A DNA stretch of 44,156 nt from Nitrospirae bacterium MYbinv3 (GTDB taxonomy: Bacteria; Nitrospirota; Thermodesulfovibrionia; Thermodesulfovibrionales; Magnetobacteriaceae): contig PEAB01000024.1 of the NCBI GenBank assembly GCA_002753395.1, positions 1 through 44,156 of the forward strand, written 5' to 3'. The notes under the pieces were generated by a model. The model worked only from the letters and a program-made list of their open reading frames with translations, made no database searches and was not told the DNA's origin. The position numbers and the translations under genes were made by a program. Position 1 is the stretch's first letter. Each line of letters begins with the position of its first letter. Below, in pieces: positions 25,578 through 33,003 of this stretch.

Positions 25578-26768
25578 TTACATCCCTAAGCTGGCCATCT
25601 TTAAGCGCAGGGCATTGAGTTTGATAAATCCCTCGGCGTCTTTCTGGTTATAAAGGTCTTCTTCTTCAAAAGTGGCTAGCTTTGGATCATACTTTGACAC
25701 CGGTGAACTCCGGCCAACCACAATACAGTTTCCCTTATACAACTTGAGCCTTACCGTCCCTGTGACGCCTTTTTGTGCCTCATCAATGAACTTCTGAAGG
25801 GCTAGCCGCTCGGGAGAAAAGAAATATCCGTAGTATATCATCTGAGCATAGGTCTGTATCAATGAATCTCTCAGGTGCATGACCTCTCTGTCCATGGTGA
25901 TCGACTCAACGGCACGGTGGGCTATGTGTAAGATGGTGCCTCCTGGTGTTTCGTATACCCCTCTAGACTTTATACCAACGTATCTATTTTCAACAATGTC
26001 CACCCTGCCAACACCGTTTTCACCACCTATGGTATTTAGCGCATTGAGTATCTCATAGGGAGACCTGGCCTGCCCATCGATCTGAACAGGGTTGCCTTCC
26101 TCGTAGGTAATCTCTGTATAGACAGCCCTATCTGGTGCTTGTTCTGGAGACACCATCATTGTGTACATATCGTCAGGCGGCTCTTTGGAGGGATCCTCCA
26201 GTATGCCCCCCTCGTAGCTAATATGCAGGGCGTTTCTGTCCGTGCTGTATGGTCTTTCCTTGGTTACCGGAACATCTATCTGGTTGTCTTTTGCATACTG
26301 AATAAGGTCTGTTCTGGATTTAAATGGCCACTCTCGCCAGGGGGCGATCACCTTAATCTTTGGCCTTAAGGCAAAGTATCCTAGCTCAAATCTCACCTGA
26401 TCATTGCCCTTACCCGTGGCCCCATGTGCCACGTACTCAGCTCCCTCTTTAATCGCTATCTCTATCTGCTTTTTTGCTATCAGGGGTCTGGCAATGGATG
26501 TGCCTAACAGATAGGTCTGTTCATATATCGCATTTGCCCTTAGCATCGGGAAGACGTAATCCCTGACAAACTCCTCTTTCAGATCCTCTATATAAACCAT
26601 CGACGCACCTGTTTTTAACGCCTTTTCCCTGACCCCCTCAAGTTCCTGACCCTGCCCGAGGTCTGCACAGAAGGCTACAATCTCTGCGTCGTACTTATCT
26701 ATTAACCACTTTATGGCTACCGAGGTGTCTAAACCTCCTGAGTAAGCCAAGACTATTTTCTTCTTCAT
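25578..26768 (-). CDS. argG: Argininosuccinate synthase
   Basis: Joins citrulline and aspartate with ATP, the penultimate step of arginine synthesis. 396 residues, normal. The ATP PP-loop [17 protein letters not shown] opens the protein; [17 protein letters not shown] and the citrulline/aspartate-binding segments follow, with [20 protein letters not shown] in the middle. No other arginine gene is adjacent; it is placed between trpC and dprA, with 71 bases after the trpC stop. Arginine or ornithine from this pathway could supply the polyamine genes at 41.9-43.9 kb. Confidence 0.97.
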   Translation of the reverse strand: MKKKIVLAYSGGLDTSVAIKWLIDKYDAEIVAFCADLGQGQELEGVREKALKTGASMVYIEDLKEEFVRDYVFPMLRANAIYEQTYLLGTSIARPLIAKKQIEIAIKEGAEYVAHGATGKGNDQVRFELGYFALRPKIKVIAPWREWPFKSRTDLIQYAKDNQIDVPVTKERPYSTDRNALHISYEGGILEDPSKEPPDDMYTMMVSPEQAPDRAVYTEITYEEGNPVQIDGQARSPYEILNALNTIGGENGVGRVDIVENRYVGIKSRGVYETPGGTILHIAHRAVESITMDREVMHLRDSLIQTYAQMIYYGYFFSPERLALQKFIDEAQKGVTGTVRLKLYKGNCIVVGRSSPVSKYDPKLATFEEEDLYNQKDAEGFIKLNALRLKMASLGM

Positions 26769-26839
26769 CCAAAACCCCCTCGCTTTATTTCCTTTTTGCT
26801 AAAAAGTACCAAAACACCGTAAGAAAAGTAAACCCCTTA

Positions 26840-27646
26840 CTATATCCCTCTCAGTGCATCTATCATATTTGCCATATCGGCTACATTGCGTGTCTTCATA
26901 AGCGACGTTCCTACCAGTATAGCGTCAACCCCTGCACTGTCCAACACAGAGGCATCATCTCGGCCTCTTATCCCGCTTTCACTCACTGTAATCTTATTCT
27001 TGGGGATGTCTTTCATTAAATCAAGGGTTGTTTCGATATTAATCATTAAAGTTGTAAGGTCTCTGTTGTTAATGCCTATGACTCTACAGTTAAGATCAAC
27101 GGCCAGTTGAAGTTCCTTGTAATTATGTACCTCAAACAACACAAAAAGCCCAATCTGCCTAGCAATGTCCATCAATTCATCAGCCTGTGAGGCACTTAAG
27201 GCGGCTGCTATTAATAACATGGCGTCAGCGCCATATGCCTTTGTCTCATACACCTGGTAATGGTCGAATATAAAGTCTTTTCTTAGGACTGGGCATAAAA
27301 CAGTCTCTTTAACTGGTTTTATGTAATCAATAGAACCTTGAAAGTAATCTTCCTCTGTAAGAACGGATACGGTATCTACCGCTTTGTCTCGATAAACCCC
27401 TGCTATTTCATTTAGATCAAAGCCCTCTCTGATCACACATGCTGAAGGTGATGCCCTCTTAATCTCGGCAATTACCTTAATAGGCTGCCCAGATAATGGG
27501 TCTTTTAGCCGCTTGATTGCAGCCTCAAAATCCCGCCTGTCCTGCACCTCATCGGCCCTTTCCCGTATTTCGCTAAAGGGAACCCGTCTTTTTGAATCAC
27601 CTAATCTTTCTTTTTTCTTTAATAAAATCTCACGCAATATGCTCAT
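26840..27646 (-). CDS. trpC: Indole-3-glycerol phosphate synthase
   Basis: Closes the indole ring in tryptophan synthesis. 268-residue TIM barrel with VIAEIKRASPSACVIREGFD, VLTEEDYFQGSIDYI, CPVLRKDFIFDHYQVYE, ADAMLLIAAALS, VIGINNRDLTTLMINIETT, VSESGIRGRDD and AILVGTSLMKT, covering all eight strand ends including the catalytic Lys and Glu. It stands without other trp genes. A strong hairpin (27662-27701) lies 16 bases before ATG 27646, and the ribosome site is weak (GAGCTGAG). Confidence 0.97.
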   Translation of the reverse strand: MSILREILLKKKERLGDSKRRVPFSEIRERADEVQDRRDFEAAIKRLKDPLSGQPIKVIAEIKRASPSACVIREGFDLNEIAGVYRDKAVDTVSVLTEEDYFQGSIDYIKPVKETVLCPVLRKDFIFDHYQVYETKAYGADAMLLIAAALSASQADELMDIARQIGLFVLFEVHNYKELQLAVDLNCRVIGINNRDLTTLMINIETTLDLMKDIPKNKITVSESGIRGRDDASVLDSAGVDAILVGTSLMKTRNVADMANMIDALRGI

Positions 27647-27661
27647 CTCAGCTCACATAAA

Positions 27662-27701
27662 GGGTATCAAGCTGGGTATGTTCACTACCCGCTTGATACC
27701 C
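27662..27701 (-). terminator. 16-base-pair hairpin between the lipoprotein gene and trpC
   Basis: GGGTATCAAGC pairs with GCTTGATACCC, and GGGTA with TACCC, with one bulged base and a 7-base loop. There is no proper U run on the minus strand (CCCTTTATG). It could end lipoprotein transcription or control trpC. Confidence 0.5.
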
Positions 27702-27749
27702 AACTTACAAGGGAGTATTCTACCCTTAATCGAAAACAGGATACGTTGA

Positions 27750-28085
27750 CTATTTCTTAGGCGCCGCTGCTGGCGATGCTGCCGGTGCCACTGCTGGCGC
27801 TGCCGCCGGAGAACCTGCCGGTGATGCCTCAGGCGCTGATGCCGGTGATGCCTCAGGCGCTGCTGCCGGTGATGCCTCAGGCGCTGATGCCGGTGATGCC
27901 TCAGGCGCTGATGCCGGTGATGCCTCAGGCGCTGCTGCAGGTGATGCATCAGGTGCTGCCGCCGGTGGTGCAGGTGTTGCTGCTGGTGCTGGCGGTGGCG
28001 GTGGCGGCTCTTTTGGCTTACAACCCGTGAATGTCAAAAACGAAAACACCAATAGAAGAGCTACCACATAGATCACATTTCTCAT
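27750..28085 (-). CDS. Ala/Pro/Ser/Glu-rich repeat lipoprotein
   Basis: 111 residues. Signal peptide with lipobox LTFTGC, Cys22 being the lipid site, then KPKEPPPPPPAPAATPAPP and a tandem array of the 8-residue unit EASPASAP/EASPAAAP (24-base DNA repeat, about five copies between 27820 and 27950), ending AAAPKK. It has no globular domain and is likely an extended cell-envelope tether. The repeated DNA makes the copy number prone to change. It ends 48 bases before the hairpin at 27662-27701. TTAAGGAGGAAAAAC provides a strong ribosome site. Short repeats give open frames on the other strand, which I disregard. Confidence 0.75.
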   Translation of the reverse strand: MRNVIYVVALLLVFSFLTFTGCKPKEPPPPPPAPAATPAPPAAAPDASPAAAPEASPASAPEASPASAPEASPAAAPEASPASAPEASPAGSPAAAPAVAPAASPAAAPKK

Positions 28086-28202
28086 GTTTTTCCTCCTTAA
28101 GTTTTTTTCCTGCCATCTAAATCTTAACGGCAGTATACTTATTTAATCAAACCTTGACATTATAGCACATAAATTTAGTTTGCGCCATAAAAAAATATTT
28201 GC

Positions 28203-28805
28203 TCAACGTTTGTGCATAAGTAGAAAGAAATCATATAGCAGTCTGTCGTGTCTTAGCGAAACAAATGGGGTAAGCTCGGTTAGGGCAAAGGTTACCAGTG
28301 TCTCAGGGTATATGTAGAACAGTTCGTAGCTTTTTAAGGGATTGTGAGCAGACAAAGCGTTAAACACAAGGGTTTTGCAGCAACGTTTAAAGAGTATCCT
28401 TAATACGTTCTTTATCGTTTCCTCAAGCCCCTCAACCCTAAGATTAAAGACGCCGCACAGGAAGATATAATCGAAATCCTCTGTAAGCTCATCCTCCTCC
28501 GCATCAAGGAGTATGAACCTGCCAGCAGGATACTTTTCTCTGGCCTTTGCTATCAGGCCTGGGTTTATGTCTGTACCTGTATACTGAATATTGCAGCCCT
28601 TATCCAATAGAAATTGGTAGAAATCACCCTTTCCGCAACCGTAATCCAGCACCTTGCCCTCTATCTTGTCTTCTAAAGCTACAAGCCCCTCGTAGTGATG
28701 CATCTGCCCTACAGATGACCACCTAAGAGCCTCCGGCCGATCCCCGTGCTGCTTCAAAGTATTGTCATAAAACGACTGCACGTACTCCTTTGATAACATA
28801 TCCAC
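28203..28805 (-). CDS. Class I SAM-dependent methyltransferase
   Basis: 200 residues. Motif I KVLDYGCGKGDFYQFLLDKG (about residues 51-70), motif II TGTDINPGLIAKAREKYP, acidic residue of motif III in FILLDAEEDEL and motif IV FDYIFLCGVFNL. The substrate cannot be inferred; the C-terminal YELFYIYPETLVTFALTE is not a motif I know. It is isolated: 117 bases separate it from the lipoprotein gene downstream, and upstream is repeat DNA. ATG 28805 is followed by ATG 28799 (MLSKEY); either may start. Confidence 0.85.
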   Translation of the reverse strand: MDMLSKEYVQSFYDNTLKQHGDRPEALRWSSVGQMHHYEGLVALEDKIEGKVLDYGCGKGDFYQFLLDKGCNIQYTGTDINPGLIAKAREKYPAGRFILLDAEEDELTEDFDYIFLCGVFNLRVEGLEETIKNVLRILFKRCCKTLVFNALSAHNPLKSYELFYIYPETLVTFALTELTPFVSLRHDRLLYDFFLLMHKR

Positions 28806-28857
28806 AACGCCATTATATCATAATTAATGTGGAAGACACCATGAAGAAGATTCTTAG

Positions 28858-28981
28858 GGGCGCATAAGAAATTCATGGGTGTTGTCAAAGAAGGGGAGGC
28901 TTTGCCTCCCCTCAGACCCATTCGCAAGGGGACCAGTCCCCTTGACCCCCATTAAACTACCCTTGAATTTTATATGCACCC
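28858..28981. repeat. MITE-like element with TIR GGGYGCATA and TSD ATTCTTAG
   Basis: Left end GGGCGCATAAGAAATTCATG; the right end in reverse complement from 28981 is GGGTGCATATAAAATTCAAG. Perfect direct repeats ATTCTTAG flank it (28850-28857, 28982-28989). Two internal palindromes: GGGGAGGC/GCCTCCCC and AAGGGGACCAGTCCCCTT. Length 124 bases. Confidence 0.85.
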
Positions 28982-29119
28982 ATTCTTAGGCGTAAGAAAC
29001 ACTGTTGATATTAATTGTTTATGCAGTTTATACTAATTTATGTTTATCGTTTGTATCAGTAGATTGTGTTGTATTGTTAGGTTTATGTAATGATATTAAA
29101 CAAAAGGAGGATTTAGAAT

Positions 29120-29581
29120 ATGAGTTTTGATTATGAAAGTATTGCAAAACGTATAGCTGCAAGACATGGAGTACCGTCAAACCTTGTACTAGCAGTTATC
29201 AAAGCAGAATCAGGAGGTAACCCCAATGCTGTTTCTCCTGTAGGGGCAGTAGGGCTTATGCAGCTTATGCCAGCAACAGCAGCCGACATGGGTGTAAGCA
29301 ATCCAAAAGACCCAGAGCAGAATATAGAAGGCGGAGTTAAATACCTAAAAATTCTGCTTGATAGATATCACGATAATGTTGTAAATGCCATCGCAGCCTA
29401 TAACTGGGGTATGGGTCATGTTGATAAACTTTTAAAAAGTCATCATAAACAAAAATCTGATACCATAGATGTAGGTCTATTACCCTATGAAACTAGAAAT
29501 TACATTCATAAAATTAATGGGTTTGGGGAGCTTGGTTTAAAACACCTATCTAATATAGACAACGCTTTATTAAGGCATTGA
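29120..29581 (+). CDS. Lytic transglycosylase domain protein (SLT, GH23)
   Basis: 153 residues, essentially one goose-lysozyme-like SLT domain. The catalytic Glu is in VIKAESGGNPNAVSP, followed by GAVGLMQLMPATA, NIEGGVKYLKILLDRY and NAIAAYNWGMGHVDK. It cleaves the peptidoglycan glycan strand with 1,6-anhydro product. No signal peptide is seen from ATG 29120, which has AAAGGAGG well placed; export might use another route such as the flagellar or a secretion apparatus. It stands alone on the plus strand between two repeat elements. The C-terminal 30 residues are not part of the SLT fold. Confidence 0.9.
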   Translation: MSFDYESIAKRIAARHGVPSNLVLAVIKAESGGNPNAVSPVGAVGLMQLMPATAADMGVSNPKDPEQNIEGGVKYLKILLDRYHDNVVNAIAAYNWGMGHVDKLLKSHHKQKSDTIDVGLLPYETRNYIHKINGFGELGLKHLSNIDNALLRH

Positions 29582-29602
29582 AATTAGATGTAGAGAATAT
29601 TT

Positions 29603-29768
29603 GTATCTTCTTTATATTTCATGGTAATGATGCTTTTACGCTTTCTGGATTCCTGTTTACACAGGAATGACATATTTGGAGAACAGCCATTACTGTCATT
29701 CTCACGAAAGTTGGAATCCATAGTCTTGAAACCATAAACAATTTTAACATGCTTTTTAAAGAGGATAC
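29603..29768. repeat. MITE-like element, copy 2 of the GTATCYTCTTTA family, with imperfect TSD
   Basis: 166 bases with the same termini as the element at 5353-5542 and in inverted orientation to it. Flanks GAATATTT (29595-29602) and GAATGTTT (29769-29776) match at 7 of 8. Internal hairpin TTCCTGTTTACACAGGAA. Confidence 0.8.
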
Positions 29769-29792
29769 GAATGTTTTGCTCTTGCATTCCTC

Positions 29793-30803
29793 TTAAAAGA
29801 GCTTGTATGGAAGTTCTGACCCCATGTGCTGATAGGCGAGTTTAGTGGCAAGCCTGCCGCGGGGCGTCCTTTCGATTAACCCCTCTTGAAGGAGAAACGG
29901 CTCGTAAACGTCTTCGATCGTATCCTTCTCCTCGCTAACCGATGCGGCAAGGGTATCTAGACCGACTGGGCCGCCGTTGTACTTCTCTATTATGGTCTGA
30001 ATAAGCCTTCTGTCCATCTCATCTAGCCCCTTTTCGTCTATGTTTAGGGCCAAAAGCGAACTATTGGTGATCGTAATATCGATAAGACCGTTGTTCTTGA
30101 CCTGAGCAAAGTCCCTGACCCTGCGAAGCAGCCTGTTTGCTATCCTGTATGTTGCGCGCGACCTCGCTGCTATCTCCAAGGCTGCCTCATCGCTTATCTG
30201 TACGTTGAGTATCTTGGCCGAGCGCCGCACGATAACAACAAGTTCATCGGTCGAGTAATACTGAAGCCTGTTTATCACGCCAAATCTATCCCGCAGCGGT
30301 GAGGTCAACAGCCCCGTCCTTGTAGTTGCTCCAGCCAGGGTGAACCGCGGGAGGTTGAGCTTTAACGTCCTTGCATTTGGCCCCTGTCCAATAAGGATAT
30401 CGAGCTTGAAGTCCTCCATCGCTGGATACAGTATCTCTTCAACGACGCGTGGCATCCTGTGTATCTCGTCAATAAAAAGGATGTCATGGTCAGAGAGGTT
30501 TGTCAGTATGGCGGCCAGATCCCCCTGTCTCTCTAATACCGGACCGGAGGTGGACTTTAGGTTGACATTCAGCTCGTTGGCTATGATGTTTGCTAACGTT
30601 GTCTTTCCTAGCCCCGGAGGGCCGCAAAATAGTATGTGATCTAAGGGTTCGCCCCGCTGCTTGGCAGCCTCGATAAAGACGCTCAGGTTCTCCTTCAGTC
30701 TTTCCTGTCCAACGAAGTCGGAGAAGGTCTTTGGCCTGAGCGTCACCTCTGCTGAGACGTCATCCTGAAGGATAGCTGGTTGTGACATGGGGTCTCTTTT
30801 CAA
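29793..30803 (-). CDS. ruvB: Holliday junction branch migration helicase RuvB
   Basis: Hexameric AAA+ motor driving branch migration with RuvA. 336 residues: [20 protein letters not shown], Walker [10 protein letters not shown], Walker [10 protein letters not shown], sensor [12 protein letters not shown] and arginine-finger region SPLRDRFG, then the winged helix with [19 protein letters not shown] at 30803 (TTGA overlapping the ruvA stop) or ATG 30788 (MSQPAIL) may start translation; GGAGGG lies about 11 bases before the TTG. It follows ruvA directly; ruvC is not adjacent. Confidence 0.96.
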   Translation of the reverse strand: MKRDPMSQPAILQDDVSAEVTLRPKTFSDFVGQERLKENLSVFIEAAKQRGEPLDHILFCGPPGLGKTTLANIIANELNVNLKSTSGPVLERQGDLAAILTNLSDHDILFIDEIHRMPRVVEEILYPAMEDFKLDILIGQGPNARTLKLNLPRFTLAGATTRTGLLTSPLRDRFGVINRLQYYSTDELVVIVRRSAKILNVQISDEAALEIAARSRATYRIANRLLRRVRDFAQVKNNGLIDITITNSSLLALNIDEKGLDEMDRRLIQTIIEKYNGGPVGLDTLAASVSEEKDTIEDVYEPFLLQEGLIERTPRGRLATKLAYQHMGSELPYKLF

Positions 30804-31375
30804 CTGCCTGTTGCACCCTCCGAAAGGTATTTTAAAGACTCCTTGATCAGTGTCTCAATATCCTTGATGCCCCTCTTGGTAAGTATATGCAGTGTTGAGA
30901 TAATATCTGTCTTTTTATAGCCCAGCGTCAAGAGGGCAGATAGGGCGTCCTCGTAATCTACGTCCTTGGCGCTGTTGATGGATGAGAGTTTTCCCTTTAG
31001 CTCGAGGATAAGCCTCTGAGCCGTCTTATTGCCAACCCCAGGGATGCGTGATAACACCGCCACGTCCTCTTGTTCGATAGCAGCGGCAAACCGCTCCACG
31101 GATAATCCAGACAGTGCGGCCAGTGCGATTCGAGGTCCTATGCCTCTTACGCCAAGGAGTCTGGCGAAAACAAACCTTTCCTCTTCTTTTGTAAAGCCAT
31201 ACAACTGCATGGAGTCTTCCCTGACGTAGGTGTAGACGTATAGAAAGGCGTCATCTCCAACGTCTGGAAGTTCACAATTAATGGCAACATGCACCTCATA
31301 TCCCACACCACTTGCCTCTATTAAGACATCCGTAGGCCTCTTGCGTATCAACCTGCCTCTAATAGAGCCAATCAT
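30800..31375 (-). CDS. ruvA: Holliday junction DNA-binding protein RuvA
   Basis: 191 residues. N-terminal OB fold ([33 protein letters not shown]), two helix-hairpin-helix motifs ([36 protein letters not shown]) and the C-terminal domain III ([19 protein letters not shown]) that touches RuvB. Its ATG (31375) overlaps the arsR stop as ATGA, and its stop overlaps the possible ruvB start, so arsR-ruvA-ruvB is translationally coupled. The upstream ArsR gene is not a usual neighbour. Confidence 0.97.
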   Translation of the reverse strand: MIGSIRGRLIRKRPTDVLIEASGVGYEVHVAINCELPDVGDDAFLYVYTYVREDSMQLYGFTKEEERFVFARLLGVRGIGPRIALAALSGLSVERFAAAIEQEDVAVLSRIPGVGNKTAQRLILELKGKLSSINSAKDVDYEDALSALLTLGYKKTDIISTLHILTKRGIKDIETLIKESLKYLSEGATGS

Positions 31376-31740
31376 TTACATCCTTCTATCTGATGACTGT
31401 GGGTATCCTCACTACAGCCAATGTTATTTTTTCTGGCTGATGGACAGCAGGAAGGGCGAGGAAGTGTCTCTTTAAAGTCCGTGTTAAGTAACTCAAGGAT
31501 GTTTGGTATCAAAGGGTCAAGTAGAAAATAACACCTTAACCTCCCATCCATATAAAAATCTATTATATGATGATTTCTTAGCAAAGTCAGATGTTGAGAG
31601 ATATTAGGTTGTCTTATCTCCAAGAACTTCTCGAAATCACTTACGCATTTGACTCCTTTACATAGTTCTTCAAGTATCTTTATTCTTACAGGATGAGCAA
31701 TAACTCTTAACATCTCTATCTTTTGCCCTAAGCTTCTCAT
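31372..31740 (-). CDS. ArsR-family transcriptional repressor, cysteine-rich
   Basis: 122 residues from ATG 31740, chosen because GGGAGG lies 5 bases upstream; a longer open frame reaches 31992 but crosses the divergent promoter and gene. Winged helix: MLRVIAHPVRIKILEEL, then the recognition helix IRQPNISQHLTLLRNHHII and wing GRLRCYFLLD. Cysteines stand in EELCKGVKC, RLRC, PSCCPS and NIGC. The first aligns roughly with the redox-sensing Cys of BigR/SqrR-type sulfur sensors, which would suit the divergent thioredoxin-like and TauE/SafE genes; that is inference. Metal sensing is equally possible. The gene overlaps ruvA by 4 bases. Confidence 0.85.
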   Translation of the reverse strand: MRSLGQKIEMLRVIAHPVRIKILEELCKGVKCVSDFEKFLEIRQPNISQHLTLLRNHHIIDFYMDGRLRCYFLLDPLIPNILELLNTDFKETLPRPSCCPSARKNNIGCSEDTHSHQIEGCK

Positions 31741-31814
31741 GACTGCCTCCCAAATACCAGTATATAGAACAATATAACATTTTTCCTGCATTTTAAACAG
31801 GTATAATGTTCCTC

Positions 31815-31844
31815 TTGACATTGTACGTTTACAGATGATATATT
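31815..31844 (+). promoter_or_regulatory. Sigma70-type promoter of the thioredoxin-like/TauE genes, with nearby candidate ArsR site
   Basis: TTGACA (31815-31820), an 18-base spacer, TATATT (31839-31844). Just downstream ATATTCACATATTCGCATAT (31840-31859 region) has AT-rich imperfect dyads of the kind bound by ArsR proteins. The divergent arsR start is 75 bases away. Confidence 0.6.
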
Positions 31845-31882
31845 CACATATTCGCATATTAGAATGTAAGTGGAGGTAAGTA

Positions 31883-32140
31883 ATGGTAGTAAAGCTGTAT
31901 TTAAACGAACCGCCAGGCAAAAGGTGCAACAACATAACCTTAGTTGTCACTGAGTTGAGGACAAAATATGGATTCAATGTCGAGGTTGTCAAGAAAGCAG
32001 ATCTTAATCAGGGGGTGTGTGATGTCAGTTGTTCGACTATACTGAGCTTACCTGCGGTTGAGATTAATGGTGAAATGATATTTGAGGGACGTGATATTTC
32101 CTTGGATGAGCTAGAGAGTGAGGTAATAAGAAGACTTTAA
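31883..32140 (+). CDS. Small thioredoxin-fold protein with a single-Cys active-site loop
   Basis: 85 residues. Strand MVVKLYLNEPP, then the loop position of CxxC reads GKRC (Cys15 only). A helix follows, then strand NVEVVKKADL and the cis-proline segment SLPAVEINGEMIFEGRD. It also has Cys46 and Cys50. The pattern matches small glutaredoxin-like or 'thioredoxin family' proteins found near sulfur genes. With only one Cys in the loop it may bind a thiol, persulfide or metal rather than act as a disulfide reductase. GGAGG precedes ATG 31883. The TauE/SafE gene follows, so the pair is probably a unit controlled by the divergent ArsR. Confidence 0.7.
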   Translation: MVVKLYLNEPPGKRCNNITLVVTELRTKYGFNVEVVKKADLNQGVCDVSCSTILSLPAVEINGEMIFEGRDISLDELESEVIRRL

Positions 32141-32162
32141 CTAAAGCGTTATGGGAGGAGTT

Positions 32163-32954
32163 ATGTTTGAGCATTATGGGTTGTTGATAGTACTTTTTGC
32201 TATAGGCGTAGTCGGGGCTTTTGTTTCTGGTCTGTTAGGTTTAGGTGGTGCAATTATACTGGTTCCAATGCTTCTTTACGTCCCACCCGCTGTTGGTGCT
32301 GGTGTTCTTACAATGAAACAGATTGCGGGGATAACGATAATTGTTGTTTTTGCCTCTGCCCTTTCTGGTCTGTTTGTCCATAACAAAAATCGGCTGGTAC
32401 ATAAAAGATTGGTTATTGTCATGGGAATAATTGCGGCTATATCGGCTTTTGCTGGGGCTGTATATTCAAAACAGTCGTCAAATAGTACATTGCTTGCTAT
32501 TTTCGCCTTTATGGCTGCTTTTGCTGCTCTTATTATGCTAATACCTAAAAAAGAAACCAACGATGACATAGATATAGAGAAGATTGAGTTCAGTAAGACG
32601 GGAGCTATACTGATCGCATGTGTTATTGGGTTTATTGGTGGGATGGTAGGGGCTCCTGGTGCATATATTTTTACCCCGATGATGATATACGTCCTACGAA
32701 TCCCCACGCGCGTTGCTATAGGCAGCACCTTGGGGATTGCCTTTGTTGCTTCTATCTCGGGTGCAATAGGTAAATTGGTAACTGGTCAGGTGCCGCTATT
32801 ATTGACAGCATCGGTAGTACTTGGCGCTGTACCTGCTGCAAGGTTGGGTGCCAAGTTTACTAAAAAAATACCAGTCCAGACATTGCGTAGGGCTCTTGCG
32901 GCCGTTATAGCGTATGCCGCTATTCGTATGTGGTGGGATATACTGCATAAATAA
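32163..32954 (+). CDS. TauE/SafE family membrane exporter
   Basis: 263 residues with about eight membrane segments in two halves. The typical Gly-rich motifs are GAFVSGLLGLGGAIILVPML in the first half and GFIGGMVGAPGAYIFTPMMI in the second. The family exports small anions such as sulfite, sulfoacetate or thiosulfate, or takes up others. I take ATG 32163 (MFEHYG) with GGAGGAG upstream; ATG 32151 contains that ribosome site. It is the second gene after the ArsR-facing promoter. A C10/G9 hairpin follows the stop by 16 bases. Confidence 0.9.
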   Translation: MFEHYGLLIVLFAIGVVGAFVSGLLGLGGAIILVPMLLYVPPAVGAGVLTMKQIAGITIIVVFASALSGLFVHNKNRLVHKRLVIVMGIIAAISAFAGAVYSKQSSNSTLLAIFAFMAAFAALIMLIPKKETNDDIDIEKIEFSKTGAILIACVIGFIGGMVGAPGAYIFTPMMIYVLRIPTRVAIGSTLGIAFVASISGAIGKLVTGQVPLLLTASVVLGAVPAARLGAKFTKKIPVQTLRRALAAVIAYAAIRMWWDILHK

Positions 32955-32970
32955 TACAAAGGGGATACAA

Positions 32971-32992
32971 CCCCCCCCCCTGTGGGGGGGGG
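32971..32992. terminator. Pure C/G hairpin between convergent genes
   Basis: Ten C (32971-32980), loop TGT, then nine or ten G (to 32992), flanked by GGATAC and TATTCC. It lies between the ends of the TauE gene (+) and the gene at 33004-34332 (-), where it may stop both. It lacks U runs. Confidence 0.55.
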
Positions 32993-33003
32993 TATTCCAT
33001 GAT

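Noticed and set aside
27653-27949. His/Arg-rich open frame opposite-phase in the repeat lipoprotein
   Set aside because: Produced by the 24-base tandem repeat read in the wrong frame.
27820-27950. CRISPR array
   Set aside because: Repeats are contiguous with no unique spacers and encode the lipoprotein.
31741-31992. N-terminal extension of the ArsR protein to 206 residues
   Set aside because: The extension crosses the promoter and the divergent thioredoxin-like gene; GGGAGG and the family start support ATG 31740.
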